From contig NZ_JOCT01000039.1 of assembly GCF_000717875.1 (NCBI RefSeq), positions 1 to 54,726 of the forward strand: a DNA stretch of 54,726 bases. The letters are read 5' to 3'. Below, piece after piece: positions 24,380 to 35,015 of the stretch. The stretch is from Streptomyces sp. NRRL S-455 (GTDB lineage Bacteria; Actinomycetota; Actinomycetes; Streptomycetales; Streptomycetaceae). Below the pieces are notes generated by a model. It was not told the origin of the DNA, searched no databases, and saw only the letters and a list, made by a program, of their open reading frames with translations. Position 1 is the stretch's first letter. Each line of letters begins with the position of its first letter. A program made the position numbers and the translations under genes.

Positions 24380-25524
24380 CGGGTACTCACCGTTTCCTTC
24401 TCCCAGCACTGCTGGAACGCGAAGCGCGCCGCCTCCACCTCGTGCCGCTGGTCGGCGTGGAGCACGCCGAGGGCGTACGCCGTGGCCGGGGCGATACGCG
24501 GGGTACGGGCCGCCTGGGCCGCGGCCGCGGCTGCCTCCGAGGCGTCGCGGTGCTGGTTGAGGGCCTGGCCGGCGGCGAGCAGACGCAGGTCGGCGGGGGC
24601 GTCGGGCTGGTTCAGGACGACCTCGCGGGCGTAGCGGTGCAGGCGCAGCAGAAGGCGGACCTGGTGCCACGGGGCGTCCTGCGGGTGCGGGACCGTGTCC
24701 GGGGACAGGCCGTGGATGAGGGCCGCGGCGTTGTAGGGGTGGCCGGCGGTGATCAGGGGCAGGGCGGCCACGGCGTCGGTGAGGCGGTCGTGGGCGGCCA
24801 GGGCGAGGGGGCGGAGGTCGGTGGTGGCGGCGTCCTTGGTGAGGGGGACCTCGCTGGCCAGGACGGCGACCTTGTCGGCGATGGCGTGGAAGCGGCTGGA
24901 GCCCATGGCTTGCAGGGCGGTGGAGTGGGCGCGGGTGCGGGCGAGGGTGAGCTGGCGGTCGAGCAGGGCGCCGGCTTTTGCCGCTCCTACTGTGAGGTTG
25001 CTGCGTTCCTGAGTGCCGGCCGGGGGGTTTCGCAGCCCGGCGTCGCGGGGTGCCGCCGCGCCCACCCGTGCCGCCCCAGCGGCACGACTGCCCGCGGCTT
25101 GCTCGGCACGACTGCCCGCAGCGGGGGTGGTCGGGCTGCTGGCGGCTTGGCCGGGGAGAGACGTCGAGCCCGACAGGCGGTGGAGTGCCGTCAGGAGGCG
25201 TTCCAGGCGGGACGTGTACGCGTGTTCCATGGCGAGGGTTCCTGAGACCCAGGCCAGTTCGGGGCGCATGCCCTCGGACCAGTCCGTGTCGAGGAGGGCC
25301 TGGAACGTGTGCAGGCTGGAGCTGATGCGGCGGGCCGAGCGGCGCAGGGCCCGGGCCGCTTCGGCGGACCCCTCCGAGCCGTTCGCGCCCGAGCCGTTCT
25401 CCCGGTGCAGACGCAGCGCTCGGAGGAACTCCGTGGCCTGGGCCCGCAGGTAGCCCGCGAGGGCGTCCCCGGTGGCGGCGGGACAGGCCATGGGGTCCGT
25501 CGGGTCAAGGTGTCGCTGTGCCAC
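24376..25524 (-). CDS. CHAD-domain protein (polyphosphate-associated), interrupted by a repeat-derived insert
   Basis: This 382-residue helical CHAD protein has conserved histidines and basic residues ([29 protein letters not shown], and a second half around [14 protein letters not shown] and [13 protein letters not shown]). CHAD domains bind polyphosphate, which fits its place directly after ppk; its start lies 20 bases inside the 3' end of ppk. Residues around 132-165 (Ala/Arg/Gly-rich, with [15 protein letters not shown]) are encoded by a copy of the dispersed palindromic repeat inserted in frame. The insert falls between helical segments and may be tolerated as a loop. Confidence 0.87.
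   Translation of the reverse strand: MAQRHLDPTDPMACPAATGDALAGYLRAQATEFLRALRLHRENGSGANGSEGSAEAARALRRSARRISSSLHTFQALLDTDWSEGMRPELAWVSGTLAMEHAYTSRLERLLTALHRLSGSTSLPGQAASSPTTPAAGSRAEQAAGSRAAGAARVGAAAPRDAGLRNPPAGTQERSNLTVGAAKAGALLDRQLTLARTRAHSTALQAMGSSRFHAIADKVAVLASEVPLTKDAATTDLRPLALAAHDRLTDAVAALPLITAGHPYNAAALIHGLSPDTVPHPQDAPWHQVRLLLRLHRYAREVVLNQPDAPADLRLLAAGQALNQHRDASEAAAAAAQAARTPRIAPATAYALGVLHADQRHEVEAARFAFQQCWEKETVSTR
25031..25119. repeat. Dispersed palindromic repeat, copy 2, inside the CHAD coding sequence
   Basis: It has the same core as copy 1, with hairpin GTGCCGC-CCCA-GCGGCAC at 25068-25085, and shares the flank CGCAGC-CGGCGT. The 15-mer GGCACGACTGCCCGC occurs twice here (25081-25095 and 25105-25119). 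The element keeps the reading frame open. Confidence 0.85.
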
Positions 25525-27736
25525 GCCGGCGCCTCCGGGCGTCTATGAGCATCTCCTGGACGTTGCGCAGGGGCTGGCCGTCCGCGTCGGTCGCATGCCG
25601 GGTCCAGTCGCCGTCCGGGCCGAGGTGCCAGGAGGCGGTGGAGTCGGACATGCCGGTCTCCAGCAGCCTGTTCAGGGCCGCTCGGTGGGCCGGGTCGGTG
25701 ACCCGGACCAGGGCTTCTATCCGGCGGTCGAGGTTGCGGTGCATCATGTCGGCGCTGCCGATCCACACCTCGGGCTCGCCGCCGTTGCCGAAGCCGAAGA
25801 TCCGGGAGTGCTCCAGGAAGCGGCCGAGGATGGAGCGCACCCGGATGTTCTCCGACAGGCCCGCCACGCCCGGGCGCAGCGCGCAGATGCCGCGCACCCA
25901 CACGTCCACCGGCACACCCGCCTGGGCGGCGCGGTAGCAGGCGTCGATGACGGCCTCGTCGACCATCGAGTTGACCTTGATACGGACGTGCGCTGGCCGT
26001 CCGGCGCGGTGGTGCTGGATCTCCTTCATGATCCGCGAGACCAGACCGTCGCGCAGCGACTTGGGGGCGACCAGCAGCCGGCGGTAGGTCTCCCGGCGGG
26101 AGTAGCCGGAGAGGCGGTTGAAGAGGTCCGAGAGGTCCGCGCCGACCTGCGGGTCGGCCGTGAGCAGGCCGAGGTCCTCGTAGAGGCGGGCCGTCTTCGG
26201 GTGGTAGTTGCCGGTGCCGACGTGGCTGTAGCGGCGGAGCGTCTCGCCCTCCTGGCGGACCACGAGCGACAGCTTGCAGTGGGTCTTCAGCCCGACCAGG
26301 CCGTAGACCACGTGGCAGCCGGACTCCTCCAGCTTGCGGGCCCACTTGATGTTGGCGTGCTCGTCGAAGCGGGCTTTGATCTCGACCAGGACCAGGACCT
26401 GTTTGCCGGACTCGGCGGCCTCGATGAGCGCGTCGACTATCGGGGAGTCGCCGGAGGTGCGGTACAGGGTCTGCTTGATGGCGAGGACGTCCGGGTCGCC
26501 GGCCGCCTGCTCCAGGAAGGCCTGGACGGAGGTGGAGAACGAGTCGTACGGGTGGTGCAGCAGCACGTCCCGCTCGCGGAGCGCGGCGAAGATGTCCGGC
26601 GGTGACGCCGACTCGACCTCGGCGAGGTCACGGTGGGTGCCGGCGACGAACTTGCGGTACTTCAGCTCCGGCCGGTCCAGGGAGGCGATCCGGAACAGGC
26701 CCGTGAGGTCGAGCGGGCCGGGCAGCGGGTACACCTCGGCCTCGCTGATCTTCAGCTCGCGCACGAGGAGGTCCAGGACCTCGCGGTCGATGGACTCCTC
26801 CACCTCAAGGCGCACCGGCGGGCCGAAGCGGCGCCGCATGAGCTCCTTCTCGAGGGCCTGGAGCAGGTTCTCGGTGTCGTCCTCCTCGACCTCCAGGTCC
26901 TCGTTGCGGGTGAGGCGGAAGGCGTGGTGCTCGAGGACCTCCATGCCTGGGAAGAGTTCCTCCAGGTGGGCGGCGATGACGTCCTCGATGGGGACGTAGC
27001 GGCCCGGGGAGCTCTCCAGGAACCTCGACAGCAGCGGCGGCACCTTGACGCGGGCGAAGTGCTTGTGGCCCGTGACCGGGTTCCGTACGACGACGGCCAG
27101 GTTCAGCGACAGGCCGGAGATGTACGGGAAGGGGTGCGCCGGGTCGACCGCCAGCGGGGTCAGGACGGGGAAGATCTGGTGCCGGAACAGGGTGAACAGG
27201 CGGGCCTGCTCCTTCTCCTGCAGTTCGTTCCAGCGGACCAGGTGGATGCCCTCCTCCGCGAGTGCGGGGGCGACGTCCTCGTGGTAGCACGCGGCGTGCC
27301 GGGCCATCAGCTCCCGCGAGCGGGCCCAGATCATCTCCAGCACCTCACGGGGCTGGAGGCCGGAGGCGGAGCGGGTGGCCACGCCGGTGGCGATGCGGCG
27401 CTTCAGACCGGCCACCCGGACCATGAAGAACTCGTCCAGGTTGCTGGCGAAGATCGCCAGGAAGTTGGCCCGCTCCAGCAGCGGCGTGTTCGGGTCCTCG
27501 GCGAGCTCGAGCACGCGCTCGTTGAACGCGAGCCAGCTGCGCTCCCGGTCGAGGAAACGTCCCTGTGGCAGGGTGGCGCCGTCGGCCTGCGACTCCTCGT
27601 ACGCGTCGAGGTCGGCGTCGATGTCGGGTTCCAGGTCGGAGACGGCTGCCGCGACCGTGTGCGGGCGATGCGCCGCGATGGAGCCCACGGAGGGCTGCGC
27701 GTGCTGGACCTGTGCCTGGGTGTTCGGCTGGCTCAT
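25505..27736 (-). CDS. ppk: Polyphosphate kinase 1
   Basis: This 743-residue protein covers the full PPK1 architecture: N domain ([34 protein letters not shown]), head domain and two C-terminal phospholipase-D-like domains. The autophosphorylated His is in [14 protein letters not shown], with the second His in the C2 domain and an [18 protein letters not shown] motif. It makes polyphosphate reversibly from ATP. The ATG at 27736 begins MSQPNTQ; the first 70 residues are a variable tail. No convincing PHO box was seen just upstream. It heads the ppk-CHAD-Nudix operon. Confidence 0.96.
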   Translation of the reverse strand: MSQPNTQAQVQHAQPSVGSIAAHRPHTVAAAVSDLEPDIDADLDAYEESQADGATLPQGRFLDRERSWLAFNERVLELAEDPNTPLLERANFLAIFASNLDEFFMVRVAGLKRRIATGVATRSASGLQPREVLEMIWARSRELMARHAACYHEDVAPALAEEGIHLVRWNELQEKEQARLFTLFRHQIFPVLTPLAVDPAHPFPYISGLSLNLAVVVRNPVTGHKHFARVKVPPLLSRFLESSPGRYVPIEDVIAAHLEELFPGMEVLEHHAFRLTRNEDLEVEEDDTENLLQALEKELMRRRFGPPVRLEVEESIDREVLDLLVRELKISEAEVYPLPGPLDLTGLFRIASLDRPELKYRKFVAGTHRDLAEVESASPPDIFAALRERDVLLHHPYDSFSTSVQAFLEQAAGDPDVLAIKQTLYRTSGDSPIVDALIEAAESGKQVLVLVEIKARFDEHANIKWARKLEESGCHVVYGLVGLKTHCKLSLVVRQEGETLRRYSHVGTGNYHPKTARLYEDLGLLTADPQVGADLSDLFNRLSGYSRRETYRRLLVAPKSLRDGLVSRIMKEIQHHRAGRPAHVRIKVNSMVDEAVIDACYRAAQAGVPVDVWVRGICALRPGVAGLSENIRVRSILGRFLEHSRIFGFGNGGEPEVWIGSADMMHRNLDRRIEALVRVTDPAHRAALNRLLETGMSDSTASWHLGPDGDWTRHATDADGQPLRNVQEMLIDARRRRRGTATP

Positions 27737-28124
27737 GGCCCCATTCTTCCGCGCCGCGAGCATCACGGGCGCGTCGGAAAGCGCGGGCGGGAGTGGGGGC
27801 GCCACAGGAGTGTTCCCGTTCCTCCCGTGCCCCTCTCGGGGCGGCGAAGGCTCTGGCACGGCGGGATGCATTGGCCGAGCGTCGCAAGCTCGTCTGAATC
27901 GGTGGTTACGGAGACATGACGTGTGGGCTAGCGGGGGGCGGCTCGCGGGGGTCCGCGGAGTGCGGGGCGGTTACCCACAGGCTGTGGACGACCTTCCCCG
28001 GGCCGGGAGTTGCGGTCCGCGCGTCCATCCCCCCGTGGAAGGACGCGCGGACCGGGGTCAGGGCCCGGGCCGGTTCAGGGCAGGCGGGGGCCTGGAGGCG
28101 GACCGGTCCGTGGCAGGCGGCGCG
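27737..28124. other. Interval between ppk and the ABC operon, no gene
   Basis: I see no credible coding region in these 388 bases. They include the ppk promoter region, a DnaA-box-like palindrome at 27971-27991 (TTACCCACAG / CTGTGGACGA) and a strong hairpin at 28013-28054. Confidence 0.55.
28013..28054 (-). terminator. Hairpin downstream of the GntR/ABC operon
   Basis: A perfect 14-bp stem (CGGTCCGCGCGTCC / GGACGCGCGGACCG) with a 14-base loop lies downstream of the minus-strand ABC genes. It is the best terminator candidate in this gap. Confidence 0.75.
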
Positions 28125-28235
28125 TCAGGAGGCCGAAGGCGATGGCGTCGCGGCGGCCGCCAGAGCCAGGAGGAGGCGGCCCGGGCGGGGAGAGGGCCGG
28201 TTCAGGGGCGTGGTCGCCGAGGCCAGGGCGCTCAT
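28125..28235 (-). pseudogene. Short coupled frame after the ABC permease, possible truncated gene
   Basis: A 36-codon frame starts with an ATG that overlaps the permease stop by 4 bases (ATGA), exactly as the other genes of this operon are joined. It reads MSALASATTPLNRPS... and ends early. Just beyond the stop, another frame continues with DAIAFGLLTRRLPRTG. This looks like the start of a further operon gene cut short by a frameshift or deletion. It could also be a chance frame. Confidence 0.35.
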
Positions 28236-29236
28236 ACGGCGGCTCCCGTCCGGCGGCGCAGCAGCCAGAAGGCGGCCATGACGGCCAGGGCGGCCACGGC
28301 CAGTGCGATGCCGGTCTCCATGAGCTGGAGGGGCCAGAAGTGGGAGGACGGGTGGTAGACGGTGTAATAGCCGGTGATGCGGGACTCGGCGGGACAGGTC
28401 AGTTCACCCAGGCATTCCGGAACGGGCACGCGGGCTCCGGTGGCGGTGAGGGCGCCCTCCTCGACGACCAGTCCGGGGGAGCTGGGAGGGCCCTCGGCCG
28501 ATCTCACCGTCGCTGTCGTGGGCCACAGGCGCGGCCGCAGCTCGTCAAGCACCCACAAGAGGGGCACGACGGCCAGTACCGCCGCGCCGAGAGCGGGCAG
28601 GGCCCGGCGCAGCAGCAGGCCCGCGAGGGCGCCGAGGGCCAGGGCGGCGAGGACGTGGGCGGTGGCGACCGGTCCGTTGATCTCGAAGACGCGGTCGTCG
28701 TACCACTCGTACCAGCCCATGAGGCGGTTCAGCGGGCTCTTCGGCGATGACCACAGCATGCGGTGCAGCAGGGTGATCGCGAGCGTGCCCGCCACGAGGA
28801 GCAGGGCCGGTACCGCGAGCTTGGCGGCCAGCCAGCGGGCCGGGCTGACCGACTGGGTCCAGGCCAGCTCGGCCGTGCCGTTCTCCATTTCACGCCCTGT
28901 CAGGGCCCCTCCGGCCCAGGCGGCGGTGAGTACCGGCAGGAGGGTGACGAGCCCGGAGGCGACCGCCACGGCCAGCTGGTGACGGGCGGCGGCGGTGCCC
29001 GAGAAGTGGCAGTCCGGGCCCGGACCCGGCCGGTCGCAGCCCTGTGCCCGGTACTCGGCCAGGGCGGCGTCGGCGCCCGGGCCGGCCGCCCAGAGCAGCG
29101 CCACGACACCCACGGCCGTCAGCATCAACAGGAACAGGAACGCTGAGCGGTGCACGCGGAGCAACGCCGGTACCAGGCCGTGCGGTGCCCGTGACTCCTT
29201 GGCGGCGGCGGGTGCTTCGGGGGTCACGGCGGTCAT
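28232..29236 (-). CDS. ABC transporter membrane protein of a YtrA-type operon
   Basis: This 334-residue protein has about six membrane helices (27-48, 90-112, 135-158, 185-215, 220-235, 305-328) and a large extracellular segment around 240-300 with two cysteines (PECLGELTCP). The motif GREMENGTAELAWTQSVSPARW is characteristic of ABC-2 permeases of this actinobacterial group. It overlaps the ATPase gene by 4 bases. The substrate is unknown; related ytr operons respond to cell-wall antibiotics. Confidence 0.85.
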   Translation of the reverse strand: MTAVTPEAPAAAKESRAPHGLVPALLRVHRSAFLFLLMLTAVGVVALLWAAGPGADAALAEYRAQGCDRPGPGPDCHFSGTAAARHQLAVAVASGLVTLLPVLTAAWAGGALTGREMENGTAELAWTQSVSPARWLAAKLAVPALLLVAGTLAITLLHRMLWSSPKSPLNRLMGWYEWYDDRVFEINGPVATAHVLAALALGALAGLLLRRALPALGAAVLAVVPLLWVLDELRPRLWPTTATVRSAEGPPSSPGLVVEEGALTATGARVPVPECLGELTCPAESRITGYYTVYHPSSHFWPLQLMETGIALAVAALAVMAAFWLLRRRTGAAV

Positions 29237-30117
29237 ACGGCGGCCTCCTGCGTGTCGAGCACGAGCGGTGGGGCCTCGGGCGAGCGCAGATGGCCGAGGA
29301 CGAGTTCCTCCAGGGAGGGGCGGTCGGTCTGCCGTCCGTCGCCGAGTGGGCCCGCGGGCCGGACCAGTGCGGTCAGCTGGCGGCCGGTGGTGCGGGACTC
29401 GACCACCGTGTGCGGGTCCAGGGTGTCGTCGGCCCGGCCCGTGACCAGGGTGTGCGCGGCGAGCAGATCGTCCAGCGGTCCGGCGAGCCGGACCCGCCCG
29501 CCGCCGAGCAGCAGCAGGTGGTCGCAGGAGCCCTCCAGCTCCGCGACCACGTGCGAGGACATGACAACCGTGGTGCCGTGGTCGGCGGCGTCGGCCATCA
29601 GGGTCGCCATCAGCTGGTGCCGGGCGAGGGGGTCCAGGTCGGCCATCGGCTCGTCCAGGAGCAGTAGCTCGGGGCGCTTGCCGAGGGCCAGGGCGAGCGC
29701 GACGCGGGTCCGCTGGCCGCCGGAGAGCGAGCGGATCTTCGCGTTCGGGTCGAGGCCGCCCTCCGCGATGATCCGCTCGGGGACCCGGGCGTCCCAGCGG
29801 CGGGGATTGAGGTCGCGGCCCAGGCGCAGGGTGCCGGCGACGGTGAGGTGAGGGTGGAGCGGCTTGTTCTGGGCGACGTGGGCGAGGCGCTCGCGGGCCG
29901 CGGCCGGAGTGCGGCCGAGCACGGTGATCGAGCCGTCGGTGGGCCGGAGCAGCCCGGCCGCGAGGGCGAGCAGGGTGGACTTGCCGGCGCCGTTCGGGCC
30001 GGTGAGGGCGCACACGCGGCCCGCGGGGAGCCGGAAGGAGCAGCTTTCCAGGGCCCGCCTGCGGCGCCGCCCGAAACTTCTGCCCAGTGCCGCCGCCTCA
30101 ATGGCGGTGTCGGTCAT
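29233..30117 (-). CDS. ABC transporter ATP-binding protein
   Basis: This 294-residue ABC ATPase has Walker A GPNGAGKSTLLALAAG, signature SLSGGQRTRVALALAL, Walker B ELLLLDEPMADLDPLA and the H-loop in VVMSSHV. A C-terminal 80-residue extension probably contacts the permease. The start overlaps the GntR gene by 4 bases and its stop overlaps the permease start by 4 bases, so all are translationally coupled. Confidence 0.93.
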   Translation of the reverse strand: MTDTAIEAAALGRSFGRRRRRALESCSFRLPAGRVCALTGPNGAGKSTLLALAAGLLRPTDGSITVLGRTPAAARERLAHVAQNKPLHPHLTVAGTLRLGRDLNPRRWDARVPERIIAEGGLDPNAKIRSLSGGQRTRVALALALGKRPELLLLDEPMADLDPLARHQLMATLMADAADHGTTVVMSSHVVAELEGSCDHLLLLGGGRVRLAGPLDDLLAAHTLVTGRADDTLDPHTVVESRTTGRQLTALVRPAGPLGDGRQTDRPSLEELVLGHLRSPEAPPLVLDTQEAAV

Positions 30118-30506
30118 GCGTCCCCCTTGGATTCTGCGAAGTGTGCGTCGAGTACGGAAGTGAAGAGGGCGTCCACGTCGTCGCGCTCCAGCCCGGCCGC
30201 GCTGGCCCGGGCCGCCCATGCCTCCAGCTCCGCGCGGAGCGGCGAGTCGGCGGGGGCGGTGCCCAGGGACTTGCGGACGAACGTGCCGAGCCCGCGCCGG
30301 GCCTCGACCAGGCCCTCGCGCTCCAGCTCCCGGTAGGCCTTGAGGACGGTGTTCGGGTTGATGGCGGTGGCCTCGACGACCTCGCGGGCCGTGGGCAGCT
30401 TGTCCCCCGGTTCGAGGAGGCCCAGGCGCAGGGCCTGCTTGGTCTGCTGGACGATCTGGACGTAGGTGGCCACGCCGCTGCGCCGGTCGATGCGGTACTC
30501 GACCAC
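30114..30506 (-). CDS. GntR-family (YtrA subfamily) transcriptional regulator
   Basis: This 130-residue regulator has a winged helix at about 10-75 (TYVQIVQQTKQALRLG, LPTAREVVEATAINPNTVLKAYRELEREGLVEARRGLGTFV). Only a short helical tail follows, which is diagnostic of the YtrA subfamily. These repressors control their own ABC operon. A 16-bp palindrome lies 5 bases upstream of its start codon and should be its operator. Confidence 0.93.
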   Translation of the reverse strand: MVEYRIDRRSGVATYVQIVQQTKQALRLGLLEPGDKLPTAREVVEATAINPNTVLKAYRELEREGLVEARRGLGTFVRKSLGTAPADSPLRAELEAWAARASAAGLERDDVDALFTSVLDAHFAESKGDA

Positions 30507-30511
30507 TGCCG

Positions 30512-30549
30512 CACCACCCTTTCACTAATTGAGTAGTGAAAGGGTGGTG
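30512..30549. promoter_or_regulatory. 16-bp perfect palindrome, likely GntR operator
   Basis: The arms CACCACCCTTTCACTA and TAGTGAAAGGGTGGTG are separated by 6 bases. The inner CACTA-N6-TAGTG resembles YtrA-type operators. It sits in the 109-base divergent gap between the GntR gene and the ECF sigma gene, so it could affect both operons. Confidence 0.8.
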
Positions 30550-30615
30550 TGGAGGGGCCGCAAAGTCAAGCGTGTTTTCGTGAACCGTTCGAACCGGGCG
30601 GTCCGATGAGGAGAC

Positions 30616-31158
30616 GTGAGCGAAACGAGAAGCGACGGGGAGCTGCTGCGGGCCATAGCCGCGGACGCCGACCGGCGCGCCTTCGAGGAGCTGTACCGGC
30701 GGTACGCGCCGTGGCTCCGTGCCCGGCTGCGGGGCCGGTGCGCCGACCTGGGCGTCATCGACGACGTCGTGCAGGAGACGTTCCTCGCGGTGTGGCGGGG
30801 CAAGGCCCGCTACCGGGAGGACGGCGATGTCGCCGGATGGCTGTGGCGCATCGGGTCGCGGCGGCTGGTGGACGCGCTACGCGGTGACGGGGCGCGCGGA
30901 CGGCTGCGGCAGGCACTGGCGCGGCTGCGGCACCGGGACGAGGCGTCGGCGGAGGAACGCGTGCTCGCGGGGGTGGAGCACGGGGACCTCGCCGGCGCCC
31001 TGGTCCGGCTGTCGCCGGAGTTGCGGGCGGTGCTGCAGGCGACCGTGATCGACGGGCTGACGACCCGGGAGGCGGCCGTGCTGCTCGGCATTCCGCCGGG
31101 GACGGTCAAGACGCGGGCGATGCGGGCCCGGAAGCAGTTGCGGGAGGCGTTGGCATGA
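30616..31158 (+). CDS. ECF sigma factor
   Basis: This 180-residue sigma-70 family protein has region 2 (about 18-85: FEELYRRYAPWLRARL, VIDDVVQETFLAVWRG, VAGWLWRIGSRRLVD) and region 4 (about 120-175: LSPELRAVLQATVIDGLTTREAAVLLGIPPGTVKTRAMRARKQL). The GTG at 30616 has GAGGAGA 1-8 bases upstream. It overlaps its anti-sigma gene by 4 bases. A possible self-recognised promoter, GAACC-17-CGAT, lies at 30582-30607, but it would give almost no leader, so I hold it weakly. Confidence 0.93.
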   Translation: MSETRSDGELLRAIAADADRRAFEELYRRYAPWLRARLRGRCADLGVIDDVVQETFLAVWRGKARYREDGDVAGWLWRIGSRRLVDALRGDGARGRLRQALARLRHRDEASAEERVLAGVEHGDLAGALVRLSPELRAVLQATVIDGLTTREAAVLLGIPPGTVKTRAMRARKQLREALA

Positions 31159-31987
31159 GTTGGCACGTGCCTGAAGAGGATCTGCACGCCTATGCGCGGG
31201 GGGAGTTGGCCGCGCCCGCGCTGTGGTCGGCCGACGCCCATCTGACGTCGTGTGCCCGGTGCCGCGGCGTGCTCGCCGAGGTCAGTGACCCCGTCGTGCT
31301 CGACACGGGATGGGAGCGGCTCGACGCCGAGCTCGACGCGCCCCGGACCGGACTGCTGGAGTCGCTGCTGGTGCGGCTCGGGGTGGCCGGGCACACCGCG
31401 CGGCTGCTGGCTGCGGCGCCCGTGCTGCGGCGGTCCTGGCTGGCAGCCGTCGTCGCCGTACTGCTGCTGAGCGTCGGGGCGGCGCACACCGTGCGGGACG
31501 GGGAGTTCCCGACGCTGTTCCTCGCTCTCGCCCCCCTGCTGCCACTGGCCGGGGTGGCGTTGTCGTACGGGCCCGCGCTGGATCCGACGTACGAGATGGC
31601 CGTCGTGGCGCCGATGCACGGGTTCCGGCTGCTGATGATCCGGACGGCGGCCGTGCTGGGCGTGGCGCTCGGGCTGAACGGGCTGGCGACGCTGGCCCTG
31701 CCCGACTACGGGCTACGGGCCCTGGCCTGGCTGCTGCCCGCACTCGCGCTCACCGCGGCCGGCCTGGCGCTGACGCCCCGGCTGGGACCGGTGCTCGCAC
31801 CGTCACTGACCGCCGGCGCGTGGGTCGGGCTGCTCGTGGTGGCCGACGCCCTGCGGGCCGGGGCCGAGGCGCCGCTCGCGCCGTTCACCGCCGCAGGGCA
31901 GGGCGTGGCGGCGGTGATCGCCGCGCTCGCCGCCGGCCTGCTCTTCCTCCTCCGTGACCGCTTCGACCTCTTCCAGGGACGTGCCGT

Positions 31988-31991
<4 letters not shown>
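31155..31991 (+). CDS. Zinc-finger membrane anti-sigma factor
   Basis: This 278-residue protein has an N-terminal ZAS-type motif H29-x3-C33-x2-C36 (DAHLTSCARC) and then about six membrane helices between 90 and 270. Polytopic anti-sigma factors of this kind hold their ECF partner at the membrane. Both ends overlap neighbours by 4 bases (sigma gene and ABC ATPase), so regulator and transporter are made as one unit. Confidence 0.88.
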
Positions 31992-32838
<847 letters not shown>

Positions 32839-32842
<4 letters not shown>

Positions 32843-34356
32843 CCGCCGTGGTGGAGAAGCCGGTGCGGCCCTCTGTCAGGGCCGAACCGGACGGGTCCTG
32901 GGCCGCCGTGTTCACCCTGGCCCTGTTCGAGACGCGCCGGCTGCTGACGAGGCTGCCGGTGATCATCGCCTTCCTCGGGTACATCAGCTGGACCCTGTGG
33001 CGAGGCGGCAAGGCCTGGGGCGACTTCCCGGCGCTCCAGGACGCCGACCGCGACACCCAGGCCGCCCCGATGCTCGTCGGCCTCGCGGTCCTGGTCTGCG
33101 TCAACCAAGCGGCGCTGCGCTCGCGCCGGTACGGGACGGAGCACCACTTCGCGGTGCTGGTGCTCCAGCCGTGGCGGCGCACGGTCGCCCACGCCCTGTC
33201 GGTGCTGGCCGTGGCCCTGCTCGTCGCCGGGTGCGTGGCCGCGCAGTTCGGCCGGGAGGCGCTCAGGCCCGGCGCGATCGGACAGGGGGCGGTCGGCGAA
33301 CTGCTCGTGGGGCCGCTGACCGTGCTGCTGTTCGGCCTGTTCGGGCTGTTCTTCGCCGGGCTGGTGAGGTCGGCTCTCGCCGCGCCGCTGCTGGTCGTGC
33401 TCTTCCTCTTCCTGTTCCTCTTCTTCTCGGGCATGAGCGACGACGGGAGCCGCTGGCTGCTGCCGGTGGTCGAAGAGGCGACCCGCAACACCCTGCCGTC
33501 CGACCTGATGGGCCGGCCCGCCGCCTGGCACGCGCTGTATCTGACCGGGCTGGCGCTGTGCGTGGGCCTGGGGGCGGTGTTGCTCGACGGGGGACGCAAG
33601 CCGGTGGTCGTGGCGTGTGCCGCCGGGGCGCTGGTCATGACCCTGGTGGGCGGGGTGGCCCAGACGGAAGGCGACTCGCCCGAACTGGTCCGGGCCCGGG
33701 AATGGGCCACGGTGAACCCGGAGCAGGTGCAGTCCTGCGTCCGCCGGGACGGATCGACGTACTGCGCCTTCCCCGAGTGGGGGCCGCGGGTCGACGACTG
33801 GGCCGGGGTGGTGGGCCGCGTCCGGTCCCTGGCCGGAGGTGGCGCGCACGAGCAGGACATCGTCGTACGCCAGCGGGTCGAGGCCCGCTACGGCCTCAGC
33901 GGTGACAGTGCGCTGATGCCTCTGGAGCGTCCGCACGAGGTGACCGTGGGCACCCGGTGGGGCGGGAACCGCGTCCCCGAGTTCTCGGCCGCCGTGGCCG
34001 GTGTGCTGGTGGCGGGGAGCGAGAAGGCGTCCACGTCGGTGTGCGACGGCCGCATGGTCACCGTCATGTGGCTGACCGTGGGCTGGGAGTCCGACCCGTT
34101 GGCGGCTCTGCGCCGCGTCCGCCTCGACGACAGCGTGACCGGCTCGGGCCTCGTGCTCCAGCCGACGGACGGGCTGTACATGACGGACGCCCAGACGGAG
34201 GTGCTGCGCGAACTGCTGGAGCGCCCCCGGGGCGAGGTCACCGCGCGCGTCAAGGCCCACTGGGCCGAGCTGACCGCGCCGAAGGTGACGACGGCCCGGG
34301 TGGCCGAAGTGCTCGGCGTCAAGGCACCTGAGGGGGACGACAAGTGCCTCGACTGA
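32839..34356 (+). CDS. ABC-2 type membrane protein with large C-terminal extracellular domain
   Basis: This 505-residue protein has about six to seven membrane helices in residues 30-280 (including LVGLAVLVCVNQAALRSRRY and LLVVLFLFLFLFFSG). A soluble region of about 220 residues follows, with a conserved-looking CVRRDGSTYCAFPEWGPRVD segment and paired cysteines. This permease layout is common in Streptomyces ABC operons. It overlaps its neighbours by 4 and 13 bases. The function of the soluble domain is unknown. Confidence 0.85.
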
Positions 34357-35006
34357 GAAGCGAGTTGGCGGTAGCCGTCGGCCGGACCCTGCCGTGGGGC
34401 GTGGTCGGGGCGGCCGGTGCGGCGGGGCTGCTGATCGCCGCGCTGTCCCGGACGACCGGCGAGGCGGGGGAGTGGCTCGCCCTGCCCCTGCTGCGCGCGG
34501 CGATCCTGGCCTTCGCGATGGGCCTGGTGTTCCTCCTGGACGACCCGGCCCGGCACACCACGTCTACGGTGCCGACCCCGCGCCCGGTCCGCACCGTACT
34601 GCGGGTGGCCCTCGTCGTCCCGGCCGTGGCGGCCTGGTGGACGGTCGCGCTGCTGCTCGTACCGCCGGACATCCGGCCGCCGGCCGCCGACCTGACCCTG
34701 GAAGCGGGGGCGGCCTTCGTGCTGGCGGTGGCCGGTGCGGCGGCGGTGGTGCGCTTCAGCGAGGCGACCCGGCCCGGGCCACGGGTGGCCGCGGGTCTGC
34801 TGACCTCCTCTCTACTGGCCCTGCTGTTCTGGCCCGGGAGGTGGGCGCTGTTCGTGCCGGTGGAGGACGAGCGGTGGGCGGCGGCGCACGACCGGTGGGC
34901 GGTGGTGCTGGTGGTGGCCGTGGTCGTGGGAGTGCTGGGTGCGGTGGAGCCGTTGCGGCGGCGGGGGTGGCGACGGGCCTCGGACAACCACCGGTTGGAT
35001 CACTAG
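34344..35006 (+). CDS. Membrane protein, last gene of the ECF/ABC operon
   Basis: This 220-residue protein has five to six hydrophobic helices and a basic C-terminal end (RRRGWRRASDNHR). The GTG start lies 13 bases inside the preceding gene, so expression depends on coupling. It is probably a second membrane subunit or accessory factor of the ABC transporter. I do not recognise a named family. Confidence 0.8.
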   Translation: MPRLRSELAVAVGRTLPWGVVGAAGAAGLLIAALSRTTGEAGEWLALPLLRAAILAFAMGLVFLLDDPARHTTSTVPTPRPVRTVLRVALVVPAVAAWWTVALLLVPPDIRPPAADLTLEAGAAFVLAVAGAAAVVRFSEATRPGPRVAAGLLTSSLLALLFWPGRWALFVPVEDERWAAAHDRWAVVLVVAVVVGVLGAVEPLRRRGWRRASDNHRLDH

Positions 35007-35015
35007 GGTGTCGTC

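Noticed and set aside
28232..30013. 593-codon frame fused to the permease
   Set aside because: Its first half overlaps the ATPase gene out of frame and is Arg/Pro-rich; the permease start at 29236 with 4-base overlap explains the gene.
30582..30607. ECF-type autoregulatory promoter GAACC-17-CGAT
   Set aside because: It would place the transcription start within a few bases of the GTG and over the ribosome-binding site; kept only as a weak remark.
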